From the NCBI RefSeq assembly GCF_012035195.1, contig NZ_JAAVJH010000014.1, positions 18,766-82,765 of the forward strand: a stretch of 64,000 bases of DNA. Reading direction: 5' to 3'. The notes below the pieces were generated by a model. The model did not search any database. It saw only the letters and a program-made list of their open reading frames with translations, and was not told the DNA's origin. The DNA is from Sphingomonas corticis. GTDB taxonomy: Bacteria > Pseudomonadota > Alphaproteobacteria > Sphingomonadales > Sphingomonadaceae. Position 1 is the stretch's first letter. Every line of letters starts with the position of its first letter. Positions 28,619 through 37,004 of this stretch are shown here, in pieces. Made by a program: the position numbers and the translations under genes.

Positions 28619-28762
28619 TCAGCGTGCGTCCTTGTCCTCGCGCGCAGGCTCGGCATCGACGGTCTGCGGCGGGGTAGCGGTGTCGCTGTTCTGCGGCGCG
28701 TCGGGGTCGGTCAACAGTTCATCCACCGCGCTCTCGACCGCGTTCGGCTTCTTCTGTGTCAT
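28619..28762 (-). CDS. Small acidic protein of unknown function
   Basis: A 47-residue acidic protein beginning MTQKKPNAVESAVDELL and ending in REDKDAR. It is too short for easy detection, but a strong ribosome binding site (AGGAG, 8 nt before the ATG) supports it. It begins 12 bp after the PRC-barrel gene stop, so it shares that gene's EcfG-like promoter. I recognise no family; low-complexity composition suggests an unstructured, possibly stress-related protein. Confidence 0.65.
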   Translation of the reverse strand: MTQKKPNAVESAVDELLTDPDAPQNSDTATPPQTVDAEPAREDKDAR

Positions 28763-28774
28763 GCTCGTCTCTCC

Positions 28775-29143
28775 TCAGCCGGCGGTCAGCGGTTCGGGCG
28801 TCACGCCGTAGTAGCTGGCAACGCGATCGGCATAGGCCTGGTCGAACACCGGCGCGTTGTTCGCCCAGCTTGGCCCGCCTTCCAGCAGGCGGCGGTCGAT
28901 CGTCACGACATATTGGTCGCGTACGGGATCGAAGCGCAGCAGTTCAAACGGCAGCGGGTAGAAGCTCTTGCCCATGCCCAGGAATCCACCCAGGCTGAGC
29001 ACCGCGTGGGTGGTGCGGCCCGATCCCTTGTGCGTCATGAAGGCGTGGACGGCGCCGAGGTGGTCGCCGTCGCGCCCCTCCACCTTCATCGCGCCGGCGA
29101 GGTTCGCCTGCACCAGCAGCAACGTCGGTTCGGTCTCGGCCAT
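28775..29143 (-). CDS. PRC-barrel-like protein
   Basis: A 122-residue soluble protein starting at the ATG at 29143 behind GAGGA. The pattern MKVEGRDGDHLGAVHAFMTHKGSGR resembles a PRC-barrel (small beta-barrel), and FDPVRDQYVVTIDRRLLEGGPSW fits the region after it. PRC-barrel proteins are common general-stress genes in alphaproteobacteria, and the EcfG-like promoter 31 bp upstream agrees. The molecular role is unknown. Confidence 0.78.
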   Translation of the reverse strand: MAETEPTLLLVQANLAGAMKVEGRDGDHLGAVHAFMTHKGSGRTTHAVLSLGGFLGMGKSFYPLPFELLRFDPVRDQYVVTIDRRLLEGGPSWANNAPVFDQAYADRVASYYGVTPEPLTAG

Positions 29144-29174
29144 CGTCGGTCCTCTTGCTTCAGGATAGGATGTG

Positions 29175-29200
29175 AACCGACCGCGGCGGGTTGCGGTTCC
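29175..29200 (-). promoter_or_regulatory. EcfG-like general-stress promoter of the PRC-barrel gene
   Basis: On the minus strand GGAAC (29200-29196), 17 nt and GGTT (29178-29175) match the EcfG consensus except for the first base of the -10 part. It lies about 31 bp before the start of the PRC-barrel gene. Confidence 0.55.
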
Positions 29201-29242
29201 GGCGCGGTTGAGGCGGCGCGGCGGGTGCGGCATAGCAGGCGG

Positions 29243-29722
29243 ATGCCGCTGCGTTTTTCCCGTCTGCTCGTCCTTGCGACGCTTGCCGCCGCCGGCTGCG
29301 TGCCGCGCGTGGCGCCGCCCCCGCCGCCCGCGCCCGCGCCGATCCCCGCGCCTGCCCCCACGCCGACGCCGCTGGCGGCCGACTGGCAGGACTGGCCGGT
29401 GACGCCCGGAACGTGGCGCTACGCGCGCGGCACGGGTGCCACCTTCGGCGGGGGGCAGGCGAGCGTGCGCTGCACCGGCGGTGCGATCCGGCTGGCGGGC
29501 GCGACGGGGGGCAGCGGCGCGGTGACGATCCGCACCACATCGGCGACGCGCGTCCTTCCCGCGGCGGCGGACGGCAGCGTCACGCTTCCCGCGCGTGATC
29601 CCCTCCTCGACGCCATCGTCTTCAGCCGCGGGCGCTTCACGATCGAGCGCGTGGGAGCGGCGACGCTGGTGCTGCCGCCCTGGGCCGAAGTGGCGCGCGT
29701 GGTGGAGGATTGCCGCGGCTGA
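29243..29722 (+). CDS. Pro-rich lipoprotein of unknown function
   Basis: A 159-residue predicted lipoprotein. The signal peptide ends in a lipobox (LAAAGC, Cys19), followed by a Pro/Ala spacer (APPPPPAPAPIPAPAP) and a beta-rich domain (about 45-159). That domain has cysteines in VRCTGG and VVEDCRG that may pair in the periplasm. I recognise no named family, though similar lipoproteins occur in sphingomonads. It is divergent from the PRC-barrel operon. Confidence 0.75.
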   Translation: MPLRFSRLLVLATLAAAGCVPRVAPPPPPAPAPIPAPAPTPTPLAADWQDWPVTPGTWRYARGTGATFGGGQASVRCTGGAIRLAGATGGSGAVTIRTTSATRVLPAAADGSVTLPARDPLLDAIVFSRGRFTIERVGAATLVLPPWAEVARVVEDCRG

Positions 29723-29861
29723 CCCGCCAGCGGCGCGGCGGCGGATTCTGATTCAACGCCGCAATTTTTACAAGACTTGTTTCGCGGCGGCGCCATGCGC
29801 ATCTTGTGCGTGCGGCCGGTCAGGTCGCGCTCGTTATCAACCAGCGAAAGGAGGTGATCCG

Positions 29862-29918
29862 ATGTCTCATGGTTCAGCAATGGGGTCGGTTCAGTTCGTT
29901 CGGGGGACGCGCCGCTAG
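29862..29918 (+). CDS. 18-codon ORF with a perfect extended Shine-Dalgarno sequence
   Basis: The frame encodes MSHGSAMGSVQFVRGTRR. Just before it, AAAGGAGGTGATCC (29847-29860) is complementary over 14 bases to the 3' end of 16S rRNA, far beyond a normal ribosome binding site. This makes translation very likely. The peptide has no known family that I can name. It may be a leader peptide or a small protein, or the translation itself may matter. Confidence 0.6.
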   Translation: MSHGSAMGSVQFVRGTRR

Positions 29919-30077
29919 GGTTCGCCGGGTCGCGGCGGGAGGTATCCTCCTCCAGTCAACGTCGCGGCACACAGGACCCACGCGGCCCGCATGGTCTCCC
30001 GGGCTGGAGCTCTCCGGCCGCTGACCATGTCAGGAGGTTGTCGGAACCCTCGCGTGGGGTTCCGGCAACCTCTTTTC
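29919..30077 (+). ncRNA. Structured RNA segment following the small ORF, ending in a terminator
   Basis: Between the small ORF and the terminator the sequence contains strong local hairpins (GGAGGTATCCTCC at about 29939-29950; CTCCGGCCG region). It also has the run CCTCCT (29946-29951), which could pair with either the Shine-Dalgarno GGAGG or the AGGAGG (30032-30037) at the base of the terminator. No gene follows on this strand for 5.8 kb, so this is probably a stand-alone transcript of 200-300 nt. The RNA identity is inferred. Confidence 0.5.
30034..30077 (+). terminator. Strong rho-independent terminator
   Basis: A 16-bp stem (30034-30049 with 30057-30072) with one G-U pair and a 7-nt loop is followed by TTTT. 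It ends 15 bp before the gcvPB stop, which is read from the other strand, so it may also serve the gcv operon. Confidence 0.9.
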
Positions 30078-30091
30078 ATATCCGGCGCCCT

Positions 30092-31666
30092 TTACTCCGC
30101 CGCCTCGGCCACCGGCGCCGGCTCCTTCCACACCAGCACGGGCTTCCTCGCCGCCAGCGTCTCGTCCAGCCGCGAGCGGGGGGCGAAATGCGGCGCGGTC
30201 TTCAGCGACGGGTCGCCCGCCTTGGCCCGCTCCGCCACCGAGCGCAGCGCGCCGATGAACTGGTCGAGCGCCGCCTTCGACTCGGTCTCGGTCGGCTCCA
30301 CCAGCATCGCGCCGTGGACGACCAGCGGGAAGTACATCGTCATCGGGTGGAACCCCTCGTCGATCAGCGCCTTGGCCGCGTCGATGGTCGAGAAGCCGTC
30401 GGCGAAGCCCTTATCGGAGAAGATCGCCTCGTGCATGCACGGCCCGCTCGCGGCGAAGGGTGCGTCGAGCACGTCCTCCAGGCTGCGCAGCACGTAATTG
30501 GCGTTGAGCACCGCATCCTCCGCCACCTGGCGCAGCCCGTCCGCGCCGTGGCTGAGGATGTACGTCAGCGCGCGGGTGAACATGCCCATCTGCCCGTGGA
30601 AGGCGGTCATGCGGCCGAAGCTGTCGGGATGCCGGTCCTCGACCGTCTCCTCCTCGACCAGCGTGATATAGCCATCGCCGTGCCGCTCGGTGAAGGGCAA
30701 CGGGCCGAACGGCGACAGCGCCTCCGACAGCACCACCGGGCCCGATCCCGGCCCGCCGCCGCCGTGCGGCGTCGAGAAGGTCTTGTGCAGGTTGATGTGC
30801 ATCGCGTCCACGCCAAGGTCGCCGGGGCGGACGCGGCCGACGATCGCGTTGAAGTTCGCGCCGTCGCAATAGACGTAGCCGCCGGCGGCGTGAACGGCGT
30901 CGCTGATCGCCTTCAGGTCGCGCTCGAATAGGCCGCAGGTGTTCGGATTGGTGATCATCACCGCGGCGACGTCCGGCCCCAGACGCGCCGTCAGCGCGTC
31001 GAGGTCGACCCGGCCGTCCGGCGTGGCGGGGATATCCTCCACGGTGAAGCCGGCGAAGGCGGCGGTGGCGGGATTGGTGCCGTGTGCGCTCTCCGGCACC
31101 AGCACGACCTTGCGATGCCCCTCGCCGCGCTTCTCCAGCGCCGCCTTGATGCACAGGATGCCGCAGAGTTCGCCGTGCGCGCCCGCCTTGGGCGACATGG
31201 CAACACCGTGCATCCCGGTCAGGTCGATCAACCAGAACGCGAGCTGGTTGATGACCTCCAGCGCGCCCTGCACCGTGTCGACGGGCTGGAGCGGATGGAC
31301 GTCGGCGAAGCCGGGCAGCCGTGCCATCTTCTCGTTCAGCCGCGGGTTGTGCTTCATCGTGCAACTGCCGAGCGGGAAGAGGCCGAGATCGATGGCGTAA
31401 TTCTGCCGGCTGAGCCGGGTATAGTGGCGCACCGTCTCCTGCTCGCTGAGGCCGGGAAGGCCGATCGGCGCCTTGCGCGTCAGGTCGCCGAGCCGATCGT
31501 GCGCGACGTCGCCCTCGGCGAAGTCGACGCCCGTCGTCTTCGTCGAGCCGATCTCGAAGATCAGCGGCTCTTCGAGCATGAGCGCCTTGTTGCCGGTGAA
31601 GGTGGGGGCAGCGCCCTCGCCCTTGGCCGGCGCGGTGGGCTTCCAGCCGGATTGATTGATGCTCAT
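30092..31666 (-). CDS. gcvPB: Glycine dehydrogenase (decarboxylating) subunit 2
   Basis: A 524-residue half of the P-protein of the glycine cleavage system; it carries the pyridoxal phosphate and with GcvPA decarboxylates glycine onto the lipoyl arm of GcvH. The PLP lysine is in HINLHKTFSTPHGGGGPG. TMKHNPRLNEK and GVAMSPKAGAHGELCG are typical. The start is ATG 31666; a longer frame to 31738 is only the translated repeat element upstream. It is the last gene of the gcvT-H-PA-PB operon, 118 bp after gcvPA. Confidence 0.97.
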   Translation of the reverse strand: MSINQSGWKPTAPAKGEGAAPTFTGNKALMLEEPLIFEIGSTKTTGVDFAEGDVAHDRLGDLTRKAPIGLPGLSEQETVRHYTRLSRQNYAIDLGLFPLGSCTMKHNPRLNEKMARLPGFADVHPLQPVDTVQGALEVINQLAFWLIDLTGMHGVAMSPKAGAHGELCGILCIKAALEKRGEGHRKVVLVPESAHGTNPATAAFAGFTVEDIPATPDGRVDLDALTARLGPDVAAVMITNPNTCGLFERDLKAISDAVHAAGGYVYCDGANFNAIVGRVRPGDLGVDAMHINLHKTFSTPHGGGGPGSGPVVLSEALSPFGPLPFTERHGDGYITLVEEETVEDRHPDSFGRMTAFHGQMGMFTRALTYILSHGADGLRQVAEDAVLNANYVLRSLEDVLDAPFAASGPCMHEAIFSDKGFADGFSTIDAAKALIDEGFHPMTMYFPLVVHGAMLVEPTETESKAALDQFIGALRSVAERAKAGDPSLKTAPHFAPRSRLDETLAARKPVLVWKEPAPVAEAAE

Positions 31667-31687
31667 CAAGCCGATCCTTCCAAATCC

Positions 31688-31776
31688 GTTCGCCCTGAGC
31701 CTGTCGAAGCCTGTCCTGAGCTTCGCCGAAGGGGGCATGTTCCAGGCACGTGCTTCGACAAGCTCAGCACGAGCGG
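31688..31776. repeat. Intergenic inverted repeat, GAGCGAAGTCGAAG type (copy 2)
   Basis: The left arm CGCCCTGAGCCTGTCGAAGC and the right arm GTGCTTCGACAAGCTCAGCA pair. The middle holds a second unit (GTCCTGAGCTTCGCCGAAGG). It fills the gcvPA-gcvPB gap inside the operon. Confidence 0.85.
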
Positions 31777-31783
31777 TGTTTCC

Positions 31784-33157
31784 CTAGGCGGCCAGCGCGC
31801 CTTCCAGCGCGCCCTCCAGCGCGGTGGCGAGCGCCTCGATGTCCTCGTCCGTCACCGTTTCCGTCACCGCAACGACCAGCCCGTTCTCCAGCGCGGCGAC
31901 GCCGGGGTAGAGTCGGCCGAGCGACACGCCGGCCAGCACGCCCTCGTCGGCCAGCCGGCGCACGATCGGGCGCGCCTCGCGGCCGAGATCGACGGTGAAT
32001 TCGTTGAAGAAAGTATGGTTGACGACGCGCACGCCCGGCACCTTCGCCAGCCGCGCCGCCGCGCGGCAGGCGCCGGCATGGTTCAGCCCCGCCAGCCGCC
32101 GCAACCCCGCCTCGCCCAGCAGCGTCATGTGCACGGAGAAGGCGAGCGCGCAAAGCCCCGAGTTGGTGCAGATGTTCGACGTCGCCTTCTCGCGCCGGAT
32201 ATGCTGCTCGCGCGTGGACAGCGTCAGCACGAAACCGCGCCGCCCGTCCGCGTCCACCGTCTCGCCGCACAGGCGGCCGGGCATCTGGCGGACGTACTTT
32301 TCCTTGCAGCCGAACAGGCCGACGTACGGCCCGCCGAACTGGAGGCCCACGCCGATCGACTGGCCCTCGCCGACGACGATGTCGGCGTCCATCTCGCCCG
32401 GCGCGCGGATCGCGCCCATCGCCACCGGCTCGGTGACGACGGCGATCAGCAGCGCCTTGTTGGCGTGGCAGGCGTCGGCGAGCGGCGTCAGGTCGGCGAT
32501 GCGGCCGAGGATGTCGGGATATTGCACGACGACGCAGGACGTGTCGGCGTCGATCTTCGCGATCAGCGCGTCGATATCGGTCTCCGCCGACAGTTCCGGC
32601 AGCGCCACGTCCAGCGCGTCGCCGGTGTATTTGGCCATCGTCTTCGCGACGGAGACGTAGTGCGGATGCAGCCCGCCGCTCAGGATCGCCTTTGCCCGCT
32701 TGGTGATTCGGCGCGCCATGCCGATCGCTTCCCAGCACGCGGTCGAGCCGTCGTACATCGACGCATTGGCGACGTCGGTGCCCAGCATCCGCGCGACCTG
32801 CGTCTGGAATTCGAAGAGCATCTGCAGCGTGCCCTGCGCGATCTCCGGCTGGTAGGGCGTGTAGGCGGTCAGGAACTCGCCGCGCTGGATCAGGTGATCG
32901 ACGCTGGCGGGCACGTGATGGCGATAGGCGCCCGCGCCCAGGAAGAAAGGCACTTCCCCCGCGACGGTGTTCTTGCGCCCCAGCGCGGTCATGTGGCGTT
33001 CCACCGCCAGCTCGCTGGCGTGCAGCGGCAGGCCGCGGATCGGCCCGTCGAGCCGCGCCTCCTTCGGCACGTCGGCGAACAGCGCGTCGATGGACGGCGC
33101 GCCGATCACGGACAGCATTTCCGTGCGGTCGGCGGGGGTGAGCGGTAGGTAGCGCAA
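31784..33157 (-). CDS. gcvPA: Glycine dehydrogenase (decarboxylating) subunit 1
   Basis: A 457-residue partner half of the P-protein, related in fold to GcvPB but without the PLP lysine. Family marks are [14 protein letters not shown] at the N-terminus, [19 protein letters not shown] and [15 protein letters not shown] placed the start at a TTG (33157) because GGAGA lies seven bases before it and the conserved MRYLPLT-type start follows; a GTG at 33181 is the alternative, adding eight residues. The gene follows gcvH across a repeat element. Confidence 0.96.
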   Translation of the reverse strand: MRYLPLTPADRTEMLSVIGAPSIDALFADVPKEARLDGPIRGLPLHASELAVERHMTALGRKNTVAGEVPFFLGAGAYRHHVPASVDHLIQRGEFLTAYTPYQPEIAQGTLQMLFEFQTQVARMLGTDVANASMYDGSTACWEAIGMARRITKRAKAILSGGLHPHYVSVAKTMAKYTGDALDVALPELSAETDIDALIAKIDADTSCVVVQYPDILGRIADLTPLADACHANKALLIAVVTEPVAMGAIRAPGEMDADIVVGEGQSIGVGLQFGGPYVGLFGCKEKYVRQMPGRLCGETVDADGRRGFVLTLSTREQHIRREKATSNICTNSGLCALAFSVHMTLLGEAGLRRLAGLNHAGACRAAARLAKVPGVRVVNHTFFNEFTVDLGREARPIVRRLADEGVLAGVSLGRLYPGVAALENGLVVAVTETVTDEDIEALATALEGALEGALAA

Positions 33158-33189
33158 CTCTATTCTCCGACCCGCAATCACGAACGCCC

Positions 33190-33273
33190 CGTCACCCCGG
33201 CCTCGTGCCGGGGTCCAGAGCCACGCAGCGCGGTTCTCGCGGCTCTGGATGCCGGGACGAGCCCGGCATGACG
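33190..33273. repeat. Intergenic inverted repeat, GTCATGCCCGG type (copy 2)
   Basis: The arms CGTCACCCCGGCCTCG and CGAGCCCGGCATGACG enclose CCAGAGCC and GGCTCTGG. The element lies between gcvH and gcvPA inside the operon and may act as a processing or stability hairpin. Confidence 0.85.
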
Positions 33274-33280
33274 AAGGAGA

Positions 33281-33652
33281 TCACAGCTTCGCGACGAACG
33301 CCTCGTAGGCGGCCTCGTCCATCAACTCCTCCAGCTCCGACGGGTCGGACAGCTGGATGCGGAAGAACCAGCCCTCGCCTTCCGGATCGCTGTTGACGAG
33401 GCTCGGATCGTCGGCGAGCGCGGCATTGCCCTCCACCACGTTGCCCGACACGGGCGAGTAGACGTCGCTGGCCGCCTTCACGCTCTCGACCACCGCGGCC
33501 TCGTCGCCCTTCGTCAGCTGGCGCCCCTCGTCGGGCACCTCGACGAACACGATGTCGCCGAGCTGGCCCTGCGCATAGTCGCTGATGCCGACGGTCCCGG
33601 TGTCGCCGTCGACGTCGATCCACTCGTGATCCTCGGTGAAATAGCGGCTCAT
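33281..33652 (-). CDS. gcvH: Glycine cleavage system H protein
   Basis: A 123-residue carrier protein that shuttles the aminomethyl group on a lipoyl-lysine between the P, T and L proteins. The lipoylation site is the lysine of [33 protein letters not shown] and [14 protein letters not shown] are typical. I chose ATG 33652, which overlaps the gcvT stop by one base (TGATG) and has AGGAG seven bases before; an adjacent GTG (33655) would give a GTGA overlap instead. Confidence 0.97.
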   Translation of the reverse strand: MSRYFTEDHEWIDVDGDTGTVGISDYAQGQLGDIVFVEVPDEGRQLTKGDEAAVVESVKAASDVYSPVSGNVVEGNAALADDPSLVNSDPEGEGWFFRIQLSDPSELEELMDEAAYEAFVAKL

Positions 33653-34827
33653 CACTTCACTCCTCGGAAGTAGCGGTGGGGAACGAACGGCATCGCGGCG
33701 ACGGTCGCCTGGTGGACCTTGCCGCGCTGCGCGAGTTGGATGGTCGTGCCCGGTGCGGCGAGCGCGGCGGGGACATAGGCCATGGCGATCGGCGCGCCGA
33801 CGCTGGGCGCGAAGCCGCCGGAGGTGACGCGGCCGACGGTAGAGCCGTCGGCGTCCACCACGGTCGCGCCCTCGCGCACCGGCTGGCGCCCCTCGACCAG
33901 CAGGCCGACGCGCTTCAGCACCGCGCCGCCCTCGCGCTCCGCCGCGATCCGCGCGGCGCCGGGGAAGTCGCCCGCCTCGCGCCGCCGCTTCGACAGCGCG
34001 AAGCCGAGGTCGGCCATCACCGGCGTCGTCTCCTCATCAAGGTCGTGGCCGTAGAGCGGCAGTCCCGCCTCCAGCCGCAGCGAGTCGCGGGCGCCGAGAC
34101 CGATCGGTTTCACCTCCGGCTGCGCCAGCAGCGCGTCCGCCAGCGCCTCCACCGCCTCGGCCGGCACCGAAATCTCGCAGCCGTCCTCGCCGGTATAGCC
34201 CGAGCGGCTGATCCACAGGTCATGGCCCTGCCACGCGAACGCCGCCGCCTGCATGAACACCAGCGCGTCGACGCCGGGCACCACGCGGGCGAGCGCCGCC
34301 ACCGCCTCGGGCCCCTGCACCGCCAGCAGCGCGTGATCCTCCATCAGGTTCAGCGTCACGTCGTCGGGCAGATGCTCGATCATGTGCGCGATGTCGTCAT
34401 ATTTGGTCGCGCCGTTGACGACCATGTAGATCCGGGCGTGGTCCTGCCGCGTCAGCATCAGGTCGTCGAGGATGCCGCCCTGCTCCGTCAGCAGCAGCGA
34501 GTAGCGCGCCTTGTTCATCGGCAGCCCGGCGATGTCCGCGGGCAGCAGCGCCTCCAGCGTCGCGACGACGTTCTCGCCGGTGAAGGTCAGCTGGCCCATG
34601 TGGCTGACGTCGAACAGGCCGGCGCTCTCGCGCGTCCACAGATGCTCGGCCATGATGCCCTCGTACTGGACGGGCATGTGATAGCCGGCGAACTCCACCA
34701 TCCGGCCGCCGCGCGCGCGGTGCCAGGCGTCCAGCGGCAGCGTCTGGACCGGCGGGGGCGCGCCCTCTTCCGCGTCGGTGTCGCCCGACAGGGTGGTGCC
34801 GCGGGCCTGGAGGTCGGTGTCGCTCAT
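33652..34827 (-). CDS. gcvT: Aminomethyltransferase (glycine cleavage T protein)
   Basis: A 391-residue enzyme that releases ammonia from the aminomethyl-lipoyl arm and makes 5,10-methylene-tetrahydrofolate. Family marks are [69 protein letters not shown] and the C-terminal [21 protein letters not shown]. An extra 30-residue low-complexity N-terminus precedes the usual start. It is the first gene after the tandem glycine riboswitch. Confidence 0.97.
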   Translation of the reverse strand: MSDTDLQARGTTLSGDTDAEEGAPPPVQTLPLDAWHRARGGRMVEFAGYHMPVQYEGIMAEHLWTRESAGLFDVSHMGQLTFTGENVVATLEALLPADIAGLPMNKARYSLLLTEQGGILDDLMLTRQDHARIYMVVNGATKYDDIAHMIEHLPDDVTLNLMEDHALLAVQGPEAVAALARVVPGVDALVFMQAAAFAWQGHDLWISRSGYTGEDGCEISVPAEAVEALADALLAQPEVKPIGLGARDSLRLEAGLPLYGHDLDEETTPVMADLGFALSKRRREAGDFPGAARIAAEREGGAVLKRVGLLVEGRQPVREGATVVDADGSTVGRVTSGGFAPSVGAPIAMAYVPAALAAPGTTIQLAQRGKVHQATVAAMPFVPHRYFRGVK

Positions 34828-34889
34828 CGTGCAGTCTCCGCGTCGAAGGGGCGTACCGACGAGCGGAGAAGCCCCGCGCGGCGATCCGG

Positions 34890-35085
34890 TTCCCCCTCTG
34901 TCACGGAACCTGAGAGCTTTCCCCCGCGGCGCGCGAGGTTACCCCTTCGGTGGCCCTCACCATGGCGAGGGCGCTTTCCAGAGCGTCGAGACACGCGCGG
35001 TCCCTGGTGCCTGAGAGATTCCGGGGTGGTTGCTCCTTCGGCGGCGGTTCCCGCCTGAAAGGCGGCCCGCGCTCTCCCGCGCGCG
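34890..35085 (-). promoter_or_regulatory. Tandem glycine riboswitch (gcvT element)
   Basis: Two glycine aptamers are read on the minus strand. The first has GCGGGAGAGCGCGG, CCGCCGAAGGAGCAACC and ATCTCTCAGGCACCAGGGAC. The second has CCACCGAAGGGGTAACC and AGCTCTCAGGTTCCGTGACA. These are the conserved cores and the two-aptamer layout of the known gcvT riboswitch. It lies 60 bp before gcvT and should turn the cleavage operon on when glycine is high. Confidence 0.95.
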
Positions 35086-35144
35086 ACGCTGCCGGTCGCC
35101 CGGCATCGACACCGGCGCTGTGGCGGGCACCGGGAGCCGAGTCA

Positions 35145-35167
35145 ATATCCTCCCCGGCACGGGGAGG
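35145..35167. repeat. Single hairpin end of the CCTCCCC palindromic element
   Basis: CCTCCCCGGCACGGGGAGG, preceded by ATAT, equals one end of the element found inside ligD. It probably remains from a longer copy. It lies six bases beyond the stop of the lipoprotein gene read from the right. Confidence 0.8.
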
Positions 35168-35173
35168 CCATTC

Positions 35174-35818
35174 TCACCGTGTGGCGTTGTACTTCAGCTG
35201 GTCCTGCGTCAGCTGGAAGCCGACCAGCGCCTCGAAACTGGCGGCGAGGACGGCGGCGCGCACTTCGGGCGTCGCCAGCGGATCGACCGCGGCGTCCTGG
35301 TCGCCGGCCTTGCGGCGGCGCGTCAGGCGGTCGCGCACGTCCTGCGGCAGTGTCGCCTGCGCGCGTGCGACGACGGTGGTCGCCTCCCCGTTGGCGGTCG
35401 CGATCGGCTGCCCCGCGTCGAAGCGCAGCGCGACCTGGCCGACGCGCTTGGCCACCACCTGGCTGCCGCCGCGGGTGATCGCGACGAAATACGGCAGCGA
35501 CAGGTCTCGCGCGCCGTCCGCGCTGGTGCGGCGCGCGCGCACGTCGAAGGTGACGCGGGTCACCACGTCGTCGCCCGCGTCGCTGCACGTCGCGCGCACG
35601 TTGCTGATCGTTGCGACCGCGTCGATCGCGCGCGAGTCCGTGGAGGTGCCGTTGAACAGCGTCACATCCCCCGTCCCCGCGGGAATGCCGACGATCGGGC
35701 AGGCGGAGCGGACCGCGGTGATGCCGACGCCCTGCGACACGTCGATGTCGCCCGTCTTCGCGCATCCTCCCGCAGCGAGGGCGAGGGCGAGCGGCACGGC
35801 GAGGGAGCGGAACGTCAC
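35174..35818 (-). CDS. Lipoprotein of unknown function
   Basis: A 214-residue predicted lipoprotein. From the GTG at 35818 the signal peptide runs to the lipobox LAAGGC; AAGGA lies 10 bases before the start. An in-frame ATG nine codons upstream lacks a ribosome site. The mature domain (about 20-150) is a beta-sandwich-like segment (VRATCSDAGDDVVTRVTFDVRA), and the last 50 residues are helical and charged. Similar small envelope lipoproteins occur in sphingomonads, but I cannot name a function. Confidence 0.78.
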   Translation of the reverse strand: MTFRSLAVPLALALAAGGCAKTGDIDVSQGVGITAVRSACPIVGIPAGTGDVTLFNGTSTDSRAIDAVATISNVRATCSDAGDDVVTRVTFDVRARRTSADGARDLSLPYFVAITRGGSQVVAKRVGQVALRFDAGQPIATANGEATTVVARAQATLPQDVRDRLTRRRKAGDQDAAVDPLATPEVRAAVLAASFEALVGFQLTQDQLKYNATR

Positions 35819-35946
35819 GGGCGGGGTGTCCTTACGGCAAGCCATACACGCGCCATCGGGCGCGCGGCCGTTCATAGGAACCGCCTTTGGCGGGGGCAAT
35901 AGGAAGCGCCTTTCGCGCGAGCCGGCATTGGCGTAAGCGCGGGCGC

Positions 35947-36909
35947 ATGGCCGACCTATCGAACGACCGCCGCCCGCTGGAACTGCTGATCGCCGCGCCG
36001 CGCGGCTTCTGCGCCGGGGTGGACCGCGCGATCCGCATCGTCGAGCTGGCGATCGAGAAGCACGGCGCCCCCGTCTACGTCCGGCACGAGATCGTCCACA
36101 ACCGCTTCGTGGTCGACACGCTGAAGGCGAAGGGCGCGATCTTCGTCGAGGAGCTGGACGAGGTGCCCGACAACGCCCCCGTCGTCTTCAGCGCGCACGG
36201 CGTGCCCAAGTCGGTACCCGCCGACGCGCAGGCGCGCGGGCTCGACTATCTCGACGCCACCTGCCCGCTGGTCAGCAAGGTGCACCGCCAGGCCGAGCGG
36301 CTGGTCGCCGCCGGGCGCCACATCGTCTTCATCGGCCACGCCGGCCATCCCGAGGTGATCGGCACCTTCGGCCAGGTGCCCGCCGGCGCGATGACGCTGG
36401 TCGAGACGGTGGCCGACGTGGAGGCGCTGGTCCCCGCCGACGCGCACAACCTCGCCTTCCTGACGCAGACCACGCTGTCGGTGGACGACACCGCCGCGGT
36501 GGTCGCCGCGCTGCAGCGCCGCTTCCCCGCGATCGAGGCGCCGCGCGGCGAGGACATCTGCTACGCCACGTCGAACCGCCAGGCGGCGGTGAAGGCGATC
36601 GCGGCGTCGTGCGACGCGATGCTGGTGATCGGCGCGCCCAATTCGTCCAATTCGCTGCGGCTGGTCGAAGTGGCCGAGCGGCAGGGCATCCGCGCCGCGC
36701 TGATCCAGCGCGCCGCCGACCTGGACTGGTCGATGCTGGACGGCGTCGGTACGCTGGGCATCACCGCGGGCGCCTCCGCGCCCGAGCTGCTGGTGCGCGA
36801 GCTGGTGGACCTGCTCTCGACGCGCTTCGACGTGACCGAGCGCGAGGAGGAGACCACGCGCGAGACGATCGCGTTCAAGCTGCCGCGCGGTCTGGAGGCG
36901 GCGGCTTAG
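35947..36909 (+). CDS. ispH: 4-hydroxy-3-methylbut-2-enyl diphosphate reductase
   Basis: A 320-residue iron-sulfur enzyme of the last step of the MEP pathway, making isopentenyl and dimethylallyl diphosphate in the cytoplasm. The three cluster cysteines are in [24 protein letters not shown] and [11 protein letters not shown]. The substrate contacts [21 protein letters not shown] and [11 protein letters not shown] are also present. A single downstream repeat precedes thrB. Confidence 0.97.
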   Translation: MADLSNDRRPLELLIAAPRGFCAGVDRAIRIVELAIEKHGAPVYVRHEIVHNRFVVDTLKAKGAIFVEELDEVPDNAPVVFSAHGVPKSVPADAQARGLDYLDATCPLVSKVHRQAERLVAAGRHIVFIGHAGHPEVIGTFGQVPAGAMTLVETVADVEALVPADAHNLAFLTQTTLSVDDTAAVVAALQRRFPAIEAPRGEDICYATSNRQAAVKAIAASCDAMLVIGAPNSSNSLRLVEVAERQGIRAALIQRAADLDWSMLDGVGTLGITAGASAPELLVRELVDLLSTRFDVTEREEETTRETIAFKLPRGLEAAA

Positions 36910-36921
36910 GGCCATCTTCAC

Positions 36922-36995
36922 CGTTCGTGTCGAGCGAAGTCGAGACACGGGTCGGGCAGCATGCCCACGGTTCTCGACTTCGCTCGAACCGAACG
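36922..36995. repeat. Intergenic inverted repeat, GAGCGAAGTCGAAG type (copy 3)
   Basis: The arms CGTTCGTGTCGAGCGAAGTC (36922-36941) and GACTTCGCTCGAACCGAACG (36976-36995) pair as a near-perfect hairpin. It sits in the ispH-thrB gap, and its right edge is nine bases before the thrB start. Confidence 0.85.
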
Positions 36996-37004
36996 GGGCT
37001 CCGG

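Noticed and set aside
29723..30091. A tRNA or tmRNA in the gap before gcvPB
   Set aside because: No TPsiC-like GGTTCGAATCC, acceptor pairing or CCA end is visible; the hairpins fit a leader or sRNA with a terminator instead.
31667..31738. An N-terminal extension of gcvPB
   Set aside because: These codons are the translated repeat element; a good start with a conserved N-terminus is at 31666.
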